Of a stretch of DNA of 8,574 bases, positions 1-5,693 are shown in pieces. Origin of the DNA: Candidatus Dormiibacterota bacterium (GTDB lineage Bacteria; Chloroflexota; Dormibacteria; UBA8260; Bog-877); NCBI GenBank assembly GCA_003164475.1, contig PLTL01000034.1, positions 1 to 8,574 of the forward strand, in the 5' to 3' direction. The notes below the pieces were generated by a model. It was given only the letters and a program-made list of their open reading frames with translations. It was not told the DNA's origin and did no database searches. Numbering within the stretch: position 1 is the stretch's first letter; every line of letters starts with the position of its first letter. Position numbers and translations under genes: made by a program.

Positions 1-404
1 TCGCAGGGCTGGATCCTCCCGGGTAACTTCTGATGTCCTCCGTCACCGCCCGTTCGCCCCGCTCTGCGCCCTATCCGCCCGTGAATCGCACCTCAAGGCA
101 CACCGCCGATAACGCTGGACCTCGCCCTTGCTGGGCGTCGACAGCGGTCCCAGGCCGACCACTCGAGGTCAACGGTTCCTGCCGCCAGCGGCCGATCGGC
201 CCTACTGCTGAGGGCCCGGAGGACCTCCTCGCAATGTGCGATGCGCGTCTCTCTTGTGACAGCAAGTTTCCAGAGGCGTCGCAAACGGATTGCCCCCTGC
301 GCGCTCTCAATGGGCGCCAGCGTCAATGCGGACGGGGCCTCGATTCGGCCTCCTCTGAGGTCGCGTCGCTCGCCTCTCCGCGGCCTGGCAACTCTGAGGA
401 GCAG
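1..404. other. Upstream region without a convincing gene
   Basis: Frame 1 from the first base reads eleven codons to a TGA at 31-33 (ending Leu-Pro-Gly-Asn-Phe), which could be the tail of a gene entering from the left; that is too short to judge. The frame of the next gene is open back to an ATG at 33, but the translation over 33-404 is rich in Arg, Ser, Pro and scattered Cys, shows no domain-like pattern, and has no good ribosome site at 33. A perfect 12-base palindrome, GGCCGATCGGCC, lies at 190-201, which is not surprising at this GC content. I could not identify a credible -35/-10 pair by eye. The region probably holds the promoter and leader of the following gene. Confidence 0.5.
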
Positions 405-410
405 ATGGCA

Positions 411-1481
411 ATGAGCACCAATCAGCTGGTCGTAATGGGAAACACCCAGGGCGCGTGGGTCGCCTGGGCGGAGCGTCAGTACCCAGAGAACCGGGCCGTG
501 CAGCAGATCATGCCTGCCGTGGTGGACCTCGCCCAGCAGCTGGGCGCAGCCACCTCAGAGGACATCGCGAATCTCGCGCGATCGGTCGCCACCACCAGCG
601 TCGACACGACGACTCCCGAGTCCGACGCTGAGGCTCTCCTGCGAGCCCTCCTCGCAGCAGGATGGGAACCGCCTGGCCTGAGCAAGTCCCCGTACGTCCT
701 CAAAGAGGGGGAACGGATCTTGGCCCAGGGCGAGTGCGACGCCTTGGTTTGGCAGGCTGTTCCGCGGAAGAAAGGACACTCCTGGGTGGGTGGTGCCAGC
801 CCGATCGGGTTGGCCCTGCTCGCGGTCTCCGCCGCTGCCAACGCGGCCCAGACCGCCAAGGCGGCGCACGATGCGGCTGCCAAATGGCGGCCCATGGGCC
901 ATTCCGCAATCTGCGTGAGCAACCTTCGCGTCGCGCGACGCGTGGTCGGCCCCGATGGGAAACCGAAGTGGAACGTGTATCCACTCTCGGACATTTACAG
1001 CCTCTCCCTCGAGCCAAATCCCACGGCCCTTGTCGTCCGCATCGCCGGCAAGGAATACACCCCCTTCCGTTACCAGATGCCCACCGCACCGGTGTGGTTC
1101 GCACTCCTTGCGCATCTCGCACCGCCTAGCGCCTTGCCTCACGTCGATGCGCCGTCGACTCCACCGGTCGCCACGATCGCTGGCCCTCATCCGACTCCGC
1201 CGTACGCCGGGCAGTCCATCGACGCTTTGCGCCCCGCCGACGGTGCGACGGAGCCAAAGCCCTGGACGCCGCTGACCGTCCAATTGCCCCCCGCCGCCCC
1301 CCTCGGCGGTGCGGACTGTCCTGCCTCGCCGCCCCACGCCCAGGCCAGCCCAGCGCCACCACCTGCCCCACCTGCGGCCCCACCGATGCCGCCTCCGCTC
1401 ACGGTCGTCTGCTGGCAGTGCCGAAGTGCCGTGCCCTCGACAAATCAATTCTGCCACCGGTGCGGAAACCAGCTCCACTGA
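411..1481 (+). CDS. Gene A: PH/GRAM-like domain protein with C-terminal zinc ribbon
   Basis: A 356-residue protein of unknown function. I chose the ATG at 411 because GAGGAG at 396-401 is 9 nt upstream; the in-frame ATG at 405 (3-nt spacing) is the alternative. Residues 1-90 are a mostly helical acidic region. Residues about 97-238 look like a bacterial PH/GRAM-type fold: a GERILAQGE-like first strand, an Ala-rich hydrophobic stretch (about 125-150), then AICVSNLRVARR and a run of strands ending in VWFALLAHL, which would be the closing helix. A proline-rich linker follows. The protein ends in a zinc ribbon with C334, C337, C348 and C351 (CWQC...FCHRCG). There is no signal peptide; the Ala-rich stretch is weak for a membrane segment, so a cytoplasmic or membrane-peripheral location is likely. 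A shortened relative of the PH-like part lies near 3187-3585. The fold call is by eye; the zinc ribbon is secure. Confidence 0.85.
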   Translation: MSTNQLVVMGNTQGAWVAWAERQYPENRAVQQIMPAVVDLAQQLGAATSEDIANLARSVATTSVDTTTPESDAEALLRALLAAGWEPPGLSKSPYVLKEGERILAQGECDALVWQAVPRKKGHSWVGGASPIGLALLAVSAAANAAQTAKAAHDAAAKWRPMGHSAICVSNLRVARRVVGPDGKPKWNVYPLSDIYSLSLEPNPTALVVRIAGKEYTPFRYQMPTAPVWFALLAHLAPPSALPHVDAPSTPPVATIAGPHPTPPYAGQSIDALRPADGATEPKPWTPLTVQLPPAAPLGGADCPASPPHAQASPAPPPAPPAAPPMPPPLTVVCWQCRSAVPSTNQFCHRCGNQLH

Positions 1482-1759
1482 GCCACGACGATGGATCGAG
1501 AAGTCCCGAGAGACACGCCGCGCGGGCACCGAGCCGCCACCAGGCACAACGCACGGAGCATGGATCTACACGGGGCCAGTAATGAGATGACTCCTTCGCC
1601 GACCTCCATCTCTCAGCACGGACACACTGGAGCCAGTGTCTCCACCTCCGGCGGGCAGACGGGTCGGCACGCGGCCGCCCTCGCTCGCCGCTATTCCGCT
1701 GCCGACACCCCGGGTCGGAGCGAGATCGCCGCGTTCTCCAAACCACGGAGGCCATTCCC
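1482..1759. other. Intergenic region between genes A and B
   Basis: This 278-nt gap holds no credible gene. A 90-codon frame from the ATG at 1491 overlaps the start of gene B by ATGA, but it lacks a ribosome site and its Arg/His/Ser-rich translation has no recognisable pattern. The main structure is the inverted repeat at 1620-1643, listed separately. The end of the region carries gene B's ribosome site, GGAGG at 1747-1751. Gene B could therefore have its own promoter here, although no -35/-10 pair stands out. Confidence 0.5.
1620..1643. promoter_or_regulatory. Inverted repeat upstream of gene B (possible operator)
   Basis: The arms ACACTGG (1624-1630) and CCAGTGT (1633-1639) are perfectly complementary around a 2-nt centre. 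After one mismatch (C1623/C1640) the match continues for 3 more bases (GGA at 1620-1622 with TCC at 1641-1643), giving 10 of 11 paired positions. The tight centre suits a dimeric repressor site better than an RNA hairpin, although a 6-bp stem with a GAGC loop is also possible. It lies about 117 nt before the start codon of gene B. No regulator is encoded in the window, so the operator role is inference. Confidence 0.4.
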
Positions 1760-2950
1760 ATGAGCCCAACGAGCACCGCCGGTGGCGGCGGATCGGGTGT
1801 CATCTCCCTCCTGCTGGCACTGGCGGTAATCGCCGGTGTCGTGTACTACTTCGCGGTGGTGAGAGGTGCGAAGCAATCGATCACCACCCCGTGGCAGCCG
1901 GCGCAGGTCCTTCGTCAGGCGGTCCAGGAGATCGGAGCAGAGCGCAAGTGGGTCGTCACGGGCCACACGCAGGATTACGCGACATTCACGCGAGCCGGAA
2001 CGAAGAGCTGCGCGCTGGGCTGCCTGCTGCTGTGGCTCTTCTTCATCCCTGGCGTTCTGTATCTGGTGTTCGCTGGTAAGAGTCAGGTTCTGACCGTCAG
2101 CGTCTTCCGCGAACTCGATGGCACGACCACGGTCCAGTTGTCGGCAAATGGCGGGCAGGCAGCAGCGCGAGGGCGAAGGTTCCTCAAGCACATTCCGCGC
2201 GTCCCTCCGCAGGTTGATGCTCAGCGTCCGCAAGTGGCGTGGGCAGCCGCCGGGGCCTCCCCGAGCACCCAACCCGCCTCCCCGCGATTCGCTGCCGCGC
2301 CGCCTGTCACCCGCTCGCCCATGGCCAGCCCTCCCGTCTGGAGCGGCACGCCGTCGGCAGTGGGCCCACTCGCTGGCAATCCGCGCGGACCGGCTCCGAC
2401 GGCCTACCTCCCGACGCCGCCGGCTCCGCCCCCTCCCCCGCCGGCGGCACCACCGAGTGCGGCCGCCCCGGCATCTTCAGACGCTCCGCCTGTGGCGGCG
2501 TGGCCCACGGCCAGCGCCCCCGCGTGGAGCGGGGTCCCCTCGCCAGCGAGCCCGCCCCCCCGCGATCCGCTCGGACCGCCTCCGGCCCTCCACCCACAGG
2601 TGCCGTCAGCTCCGCCACTTCCCCCGCCGACGGCACCACCGAGACCAGCCCCCTCGGCACCCTCACCCGCGCCGCCCTACGGGACTTCAACCATGGCCAA
2701 CTCTCCTGCATGGAGCGGCACGCCCGCGGCGGCCAGCCAACCCCCTGGCAACCCGCGCGCTGTGACTCCTGTCGCTCGCCCCCAGGCAACGTCACCAGTG
2801 CCGGCGCCACCCCCTCCACCTCTCCCGCTCGCTGCCGCACCGTCCGTAGCTACCGCCCCGCGCCGGTGCCCGCGGTGCCAATTCGCATTACCCGTCGCGA
2901 GTCGCTTCTGTCCCCAGTGTGGGACGTTCCTCCAAGACGGGATTTCGTGA
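1760..2950 (+). CDS. Gene B: membrane protein with proline-rich repeats and C-terminal zinc ribbon
   Basis: A 396-residue protein of unknown function. The ATG at 1760 is supported by GGAGG at 1747-1751, 8 nt upstream. Residues 13-34 form a hydrophobic segment followed by R35 and K38. A short alpha/beta region (about 45-82) has a helix and a strand near WVVTGHTQDYATF. Residues 84-105 (CALGCLLLWLFFIPGVLY) are a second hydrophobic segment with a central Pro-Gly, either a membrane pass or a re-entrant hairpin. Strands (LTVSVF, TTVQLSA) and a helix follow to about residue 150. Residues 155-365 are a Pro/Ala/Ser linker containing three copies of a 62-residue unit marked by P-x-WSG-x-P. The protein ends in a zinc ribbon with C370, C373, C384 and C387. 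The layout (domain, WSGTP linker, zinc ribbon) closely parallels gene C plus the remnant downstream of it. A hairpin covers the stop codon. Confidence 0.88.
   Translation: MSPTSTAGGGGSGVISLLLALAVIAGVVYYFAVVRGAKQSITTPWQPAQVLRQAVQEIGAERKWVVTGHTQDYATFTRAGTKSCALGCLLLWLFFIPGVLYLVFAGKSQVLTVSVFRELDGTTTVQLSANGGQAAARGRRFLKHIPRVPPQVDAQRPQVAWAAAGASPSTQPASPRFAAAPPVTRSPMASPPVWSGTPSAVGPLAGNPRGPAPTAYLPTPPAPPPPPPAAPPSAAAPASSDAPPVAAWPTASAPAWSGVPSPASPPPRDPLGPPPALHPQVPSAPPLPPPTAPPRPAPSAPSPAPPYGTSTMANSPAWSGTPAAASQPPGNPRAVTPVARPQATSPVPAPPPPPLPLAAAPSVATAPRRCPRCQFALPVASRFCPQCGTFLQDGIS
2321..2863 (+). repeat. In-frame 186-nt tandem repeat in the proline-rich linker of gene B
   Basis: Units start at 2321, 2507 and 2693, exactly 186 nt (62 codons) apart. 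Each opens with [MT]-A-x-x-P-x-W-S-G-[TV]-P, followed about eight residues later by a [GD]-[ND]-P-x-G-like motif and then a run of prolines. The third unit is cut short where it meets the zinc ribbon near 2863. The exact period indicates unequal duplication of a 186-nt unit rather than random low complexity. The unit openings are better conserved than their proline-rich ends. The same WSGTP motif recurs out of frame in the remnant at 4118-4145. Confidence 0.85.
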
Positions 2951-2962
2951 TCGAGGATCACG
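2946..2962 (+). terminator. Hairpin at the 3' end of gene B (possible terminator)
   Basis: CGTGATC (2946-2952) and GATCACG (2956-2962) form a perfect 7-bp stem with a GAG loop. The stem includes the TGA stop at 2948-2950. There is no T-run afterwards, so this is not a classical intrinsic terminator. It could be a U-tract-less terminator, an RNA-stabilising structure or a protein-binding dyad. Confidence 0.4.
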
Positions 2963-3186
2963 CAGACGCAGCTGTGATACTGAGGACGACTGACCATCAA
3001 AGCCTCGCTAAACGGCACAAGATCCGCGCCTGCACGGGTATTGATCAGATGACTCACTCGCATACGTCCATGCTTCAGCGCACACCCGCCGGACCTAGCA
3101 TCGCGAGGTCTGCGGGGAGACTCGTCGGCACCCGGTCGCGCTCGCTCGCCACCAATACGTCGGTCGCGCCCGCACGCCATCAGCCA
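2963..3186. other. Non-coding or eroded sequence between gene B and the gene A-like remnant
   Basis: The frame of the downstream remnant is open through here, with in-frame ATGs at 3049 and 3070, but neither has a recognisable ribosome site. The translation (Arg/Ser/Thr-rich) shows no similarity I can see to gene A's N-terminal half. This is either spacer or the eroded 5' part of the gene A copy. Confidence 0.4.
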
Positions 3187-3585
3187 CGGCGGTTGCAGCC
3201 GCCACCCCCGGGCGGGGACTCGCTGCTCGCGGTGACTAACCTCCGGGTGCTCCGGCGTCCACCGTCCTCGACCCAGTGTAATGTCTTTCCCCTCAAGCAG
3301 ATCGCCGGTTTCGAGCTGAGCTTTGACCCGGTGTGGTTCGCTCTTCTCCCCCGCCTCGCCCCACCGGCCGCCCTGGCCCACGTCGACGCCCCAAGTGCCA
3401 GCGTGACCCCGCTCCCGCCGCGGTCCACGCCCCGCACCACCGTCACATCCGGGCCGTATGTGTCGGTCGCCGTCGCCCTGACCGCGTCGACGGTCGCGCC
3501 AGCTTCTTCGCCGCTGTCTCCAACGCGCTGTTGCCTCGACATCCCGAGCACAGTGAACTCCGCCATCATTCCAGGAGGCACCTGA
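3187..3585 (+). pseudogene. Shortened copy of gene A's PH-like domain
   Basis: The + frame ending in TGA at 3583-3585 contains LAVTNLRVLRR, then NVFPLKQIAGFELSF, then PVWFALLPRLAPPAALAHVDAPS. These match gene A's CVSNLRVARR, NVYPLSDIYSLSL and PVWFALLAHLAPPSALPHVDAPS in the same order. About 25 codons of gene A (from NPTALVV to the Pro before VWF) are missing in frame, which would remove the core strands. The N-terminal half of gene A has no visible counterpart. The C-terminus reaches a stop without a working zinc ribbon: there is a CC pair and an IPST stretch, but the remaining ligands are absent. The only possible starts (ATG 3049, ATG 3070, GTG 3232) lack a ribosome site. I read this as a decayed duplicate of gene A; a short expressed homologue is the less likely alternative. 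Confidence 0.65.
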
Positions 3586-3586
3586 C

Positions 3587-4060
3587 ATGGCAAACCGCGC
3601 TATCACGAAGGCCAGCCTGCGCCTTCAGGCTAAGACTGGGCTGTCATCCGAAGCCGCCCTGGCTCTGCTCAAGTCGACGGCAGAGAGCGTCAAGGGCGGC
3701 GGTGCGAGCGTCCTCTCATCGGCCAAGAACATCGGCGCCCGCGTGAGGGTCGACTCCGAGACCGCCAGTCGGCTTCAGCTCTCCGTCGTGGGTGGACGGG
3801 CCGCCATCTCCACTCTAGGACGGCCGAAGCCTTTGTGCAGCTTCTCCGCCCAGGCACGTCCGAGCAACGGCCACACTGAGCTTGTGGTTGGGGGCCTGGA
3901 GAAGTGGTCATCGCGCCAGGAGCGTCTCCTGGGCGTCATACCAACGGGTCCCGTGGTGATAGCGGGCATGACCCCGTACAAGCGGTTTCTCCATGCGGTC
4001 AGCAAGCGTCTCCAAGAGGTGGATCCCTCGGCGCAGATCACCATCGCTGAGGGCGTGTAG
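3587..4060 (+). CDS. Gene C: small alpha/beta protein of unknown function
   Basis: A 157-residue protein that I do not recognise. The ATG at 3587 follows an excellent ribosome site (AGGAGG at 3573-3578, 8 nt away) and starts 1 nt after the stop of the preceding remnant. Residues 1-45 are helical (KASLRLQAKTG, then EAALALLKSTAESV). A strand-rich core follows (RLQLSVVGG, LCSFSAQA, TELVVGG), then a linker with GVIPTGPVVIAGM and a final helix (YKRFLHAVSKRLQEV). There is no signal peptide, membrane segment or metal motif. The order of two strands then a helix is loosely like residues 107-150 of gene B. The same frame continues past the TAG at 4058-4060 into sequence resembling gene B's linker, so this may be the surviving front part of a longer zinc-ribbon protein. 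Confidence 0.75.
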   Translation: MANRAITKASLRLQAKTGLSSEAALALLKSTAESVKGGGASVLSSAKNIGARVRVDSETASRLQLSVVGGRAAISTLGRPKPLCSFSAQARPSNGHTELVVGGLEKWSSRQERLLGVIPTGPVVIAGMTPYKRFLHAVSKRLQEVDPSAQITIAEGV

Positions 4061-4069
4061 GGGACCACG

Positions 4070-4391
4070 ATGAGACAGTTGGCGACGATCAATGAGTGGG
4101 CAGGCATCCCTCCGGTGTGGGCACGGGAGCGGCACCCCCTCAGCAGCGGGCCAACCCGCTCGCGAGCCGCGCGGATTGGCTCCGGCGTCCTACCCACCGG
4201 TGATCCCAGCAGCAACAACCGCGGCAGCAGCAGCAGCACCACCACCATCACCACCGCCCCGGCCCGCGGCGGCGCCCATCCGTTCGATCGTCTGCTCGCG
4301 GTGCCAGACGGTGATCTCCGTCCCCAGTCCCTTCTGCCCGCAGTGCCGTGCAGGCCTGCAAGCCGGCTCCAACTGGGTTGGAACCACCTGA
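4070..4391 (+). pseudogene. Frameshifted proline-rich linker and zinc-ribbon tail (gene B-like)
   Basis: Frame 2 from the ATG at 4070 reads MRQLATINEWAGIPPVW to 4120. The match to gene B's linker unit then jumps to frame 3 at 4128 (SGTPSAAGQPAREPRGLAP) and runs to a zinc ribbon, CSRC...FCPQC, and a TGA at 4389-4391. Aligned with gene B from 2321, the two halves are separated by 7 extra bases (4121-4127), which break the frame. A shorter intact frame begins at ATG 4092 (99 residues) and keeps the whole ribbon, but its first twelve or so residues do not match gene B and it has no ribosome site. A weak GGGG at 4060-4063 precedes ATG 4070. The Gly that normally follows the last Cys is Arg. It may be a broken gene, or the detached end of gene C, whose frame leads directly into it. 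Confidence 0.6.
4224..4253 (+). repeat. Trinucleotide repeat (GCA)5 then CCA-rich
   Basis: Five GCA codons at 4224-4238 are followed by three CCA, TCA and CCA. In the zinc-ribbon frame this encodes an Ala run followed by a Pro run in the linker. Units of three bases can expand or contract without shifting the frame, so this is a likely slippage point for linker length. Confidence 0.7.
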
Positions 4392-4420
4392 TGGGCGGCC
4401 GCGCGAGAGGAGTGAATGCC

Positions 4421-4798
4421 ATGACAGCAACCAAAACAACGGTCTTGAGCGCAGCGGCGGTCGTCGCCCTCCTGATGACGGGGTGCGGCGGTAGCACATC
4501 GCTCACCGTCAGCTACAACAGCGACGGCACGAATGCCTCGATCGTCATCCAGAGTGACTCCAGCGCGATCAACGACCTTTTTTCCACCGCTGGCGGCCTT
4601 GGGGGCTCCGGCGGCGCGGTGGCCTCGGGTGACCAGGCACAGGGGTCGCAGCTCTGCTCGTGGAGCGCCAGCACGAGCAGCCACAGCTACCAGATCTCGG
4701 TGCACGCCACGAATCCCTCGGGCTCAACCGCCCAGCTGTGGAAGAGCCTTCTCTGCAACTCCAGCATGGAGGCAGATGTTAAGAGCGAGCTACCGTAA
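4421..4798 (+). CDS. Gene D: small secreted lipoprotein
   Basis: A 125-residue protein with a clear lipoprotein signal: K5 near the N-terminus, a hydrophobic stretch (residues 8-19, VLSAAAVVALLM) and a lipobox ending TGC, with C22 as the lipidated residue followed by GGS. Met at -3 of the lipobox is less usual than Leu. The ATG at 4421 is set by AGAGGAG at 4406-4412, 8 nt upstream; the frame extends much further up, but that part is out-of-frame sequence of the preceding remnant. The mature part is Ser/Thr/Gly-rich with alternating strand patterns (SLTVSYN, ASIVIQ, SYQISVHATN) and a second cysteine pair, C79 and C112, that could form a disulfide. The product should be anchored on the outer face of the cytoplasmic membrane. 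I do not recognise the family. It has no zinc ribbon, unlike most of its neighbours. Confidence 0.85.
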   Translation: MTATKTTVLSAAAVVALLMTGCGGSTSLTVSYNSDGTNASIVIQSDSSAINDLFSTAGGLGGSGGAVASGDQAQGSQLCSWSASTSSHSYQISVHATNPSGSTAQLWKSLLCNSSMEADVKSELP

Positions 4799-4836
4799 CC
4801 GACCGCGCGAACATGAACCGGCCGGTGCCGGTGCTT

Positions 4837-4852
4837 GACGTCATCCGACGTC
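4837..4852. promoter_or_regulatory. GACGTC dyad between genes D and E
   Basis: Two copies of the self-complementary hexamer GACGTC (4837-4842 and 4847-4852) are separated by ATCC. They can form a 6-bp hairpin with a 4-nt loop or serve as a repeated binding site. The position, 39 nt after gene D and 52 nt before gene E, fits either a weak terminator for D (no T-run is present) or an operator for E. The role is inference. Confidence 0.35.
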
Positions 4853-4903
4853 GCGTCTCGCGCCCCCACAACTCACACCACCCATTCCGGAGTCACTGAC
4901 GAG

Positions 4904-5671
4904 ATGCATGGCCCACCGCAGCCTCAAACCCAACCCCAGCAGATAGACATCAATGCTGCCCTCGCGGGCTTCACCCGGCGTGTCCCTGCCGGTGACATGC
5001 TCATCGCACTATGCCTGCTCTTGCTCTTCTCCTTTTCCTTCGTCGGTAGCTGGTTTCAGGTGAGCGCCGCCACTGCGGCAAACTGCAGCCCGTCGGTGAC
5101 CACTGTCTGCGGCTTCTCGAACGATTCCTTGTGGCACGGCTTCGGCATTCTCCCCGCGGTCTTGATTATCGTCGCGATCGTCTTCTTCGTCATCCGCCGG
5201 TTGCCCGGCGTGCGGCTGGTGTTGGGAGTTCCCGAGGCCGTCGTCTGGATGGGGTTCTGCGTGCTCGAGATTGGGCTGTTTTTCGCCTACTGGGTGATCG
5301 GCAATGGCAGCGCTCTGGTCGATTACTGCGACTCTTACGTCGGATCCGTGGGCAGCTCCCTGGGCGGATCCTTCAACTGCAACACGATCACCGACCCCCA
5401 GTACTCGCACTACTACTCGCTCTTCCCCGGCTGGACCCTATGGGTTGCCATGGGCTTGGCCATACTCCTCGGCCTGGCCGCGTACGTCCAGGCCTACGTG
5501 CAGAGCGCCGGGGCGGCCGTGAGGCCTACTGCACATGACCCAGGGTCGGTGACGGTCATGGCCGCCGCGGGAGCCGGACCGGCGTGGCAAGCCCGCTGTG
5601 GGCGGTGCCAGGCGGTCATCTCCGGCCCGGGTCGGTTCTGCCCGCGGTGCGGCGCCGCCCTGGAGCCCTGA
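4904..5671 (+). CDS. Gene E: four-pass membrane protein with C-terminal zinc ribbon
   Basis: A 255-residue protein of unknown function. I chose the ATG at 4904 (GGAG at 4889-4892, 11 nt upstream); a TTG at 4835 would add 23 residues but lacks a site. A Gln/Pro-rich N-terminus leads to four hydrophobic segments, at about residues 31-51, 79-97, 108-132 and 177-199. Positive charges before segment 1 (R25, R26) and between segments 2 and 3 (RRLPGVR) put both ends in the cytoplasm. The two outer loops each carry a cysteine pair, C61/C69 and C142/C159, which could form disulfides. The C-terminal ribbon has C232, C235, C246 and C249 (CGRC...FCPRCG) and would be cytoplasmic. At the DNA level the ribbon is about 84% identical over 49 bases to that of the remnant at 4298-4346. 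Gene F starts 22 nt downstream, so the two are probably co-transcribed. Confidence 0.87.
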   Translation: MHGPPQPQTQPQQIDINAALAGFTRRVPAGDMLIALCLLLLFSFSFVGSWFQVSAATAANCSPSVTTVCGFSNDSLWHGFGILPAVLIIVAIVFFVIRRLPGVRLVLGVPEAVVWMGFCVLEIGLFFAYWVIGNGSALVDYCDSYVGSVGSSLGGSFNCNTITDPQYSHYYSLFPGWTLWVAMGLAILLGLAAYVQAYVQSAGAAVRPTAHDPGSVTVMAAAGAGPAWQARCGRCQAVISGPGRFCPRCGAALEP

Positions 5672-5693
5672 GAGGCAGTCGAGGAGAATTGCC

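Noticed and set aside
190..201. Perfect 12-base palindrome GGCCGATCGGCC as an operator
   Set aside because: It is made of GC-rich restriction-site-like steps that arise easily by chance at this base composition, with no promoter element next to it.
555..1547. 330-codon minus-strand frame opposite gene A
   Set aside because: It is the antisense of a well-supported gene with a zinc ribbon and a good ribosome site, and its Arg/Gly-rich translation shows no domain.
1491..1763. 90-codon + frame between genes A and B, overlapping gene B's start by ATGA
   Set aside because: There is no ribosome site, the composition is Arg/His/Ser-rich with no pattern, and a dyad lies inside it. The overlap alone is not enough evidence.
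2239..3585. Reading the whole 448-codon + frame 1 as one protein
   Set aside because: Its first two thirds are an out-of-frame reading of gene B's linker and zinc ribbon. Only the last third shows homology, to gene A.
2677..3606. 309-codon minus-strand frame across the end of gene B and the remnant
   Set aside because: It is a GC-rich antisense open frame opposite proline-rich and PH-like sequence. Its translation is Arg/Gly-rich without domains, and the + strand has clear homology.
4224..4253. CRISPR or satellite-like array from the GCA/CCA run
   Set aside because: It is only a short codon repeat within a proline/alanine linker, with no repeat-spacer structure.
4070..4798. Lipoprotein gene D starting at 4070 as a 242-residue protein
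   Set aside because: The first 117 residues are the wrong frame of the linker and zinc ribbon. The start at 4421 has a strong ribosome site and immediately precedes a lipoprotein signal.
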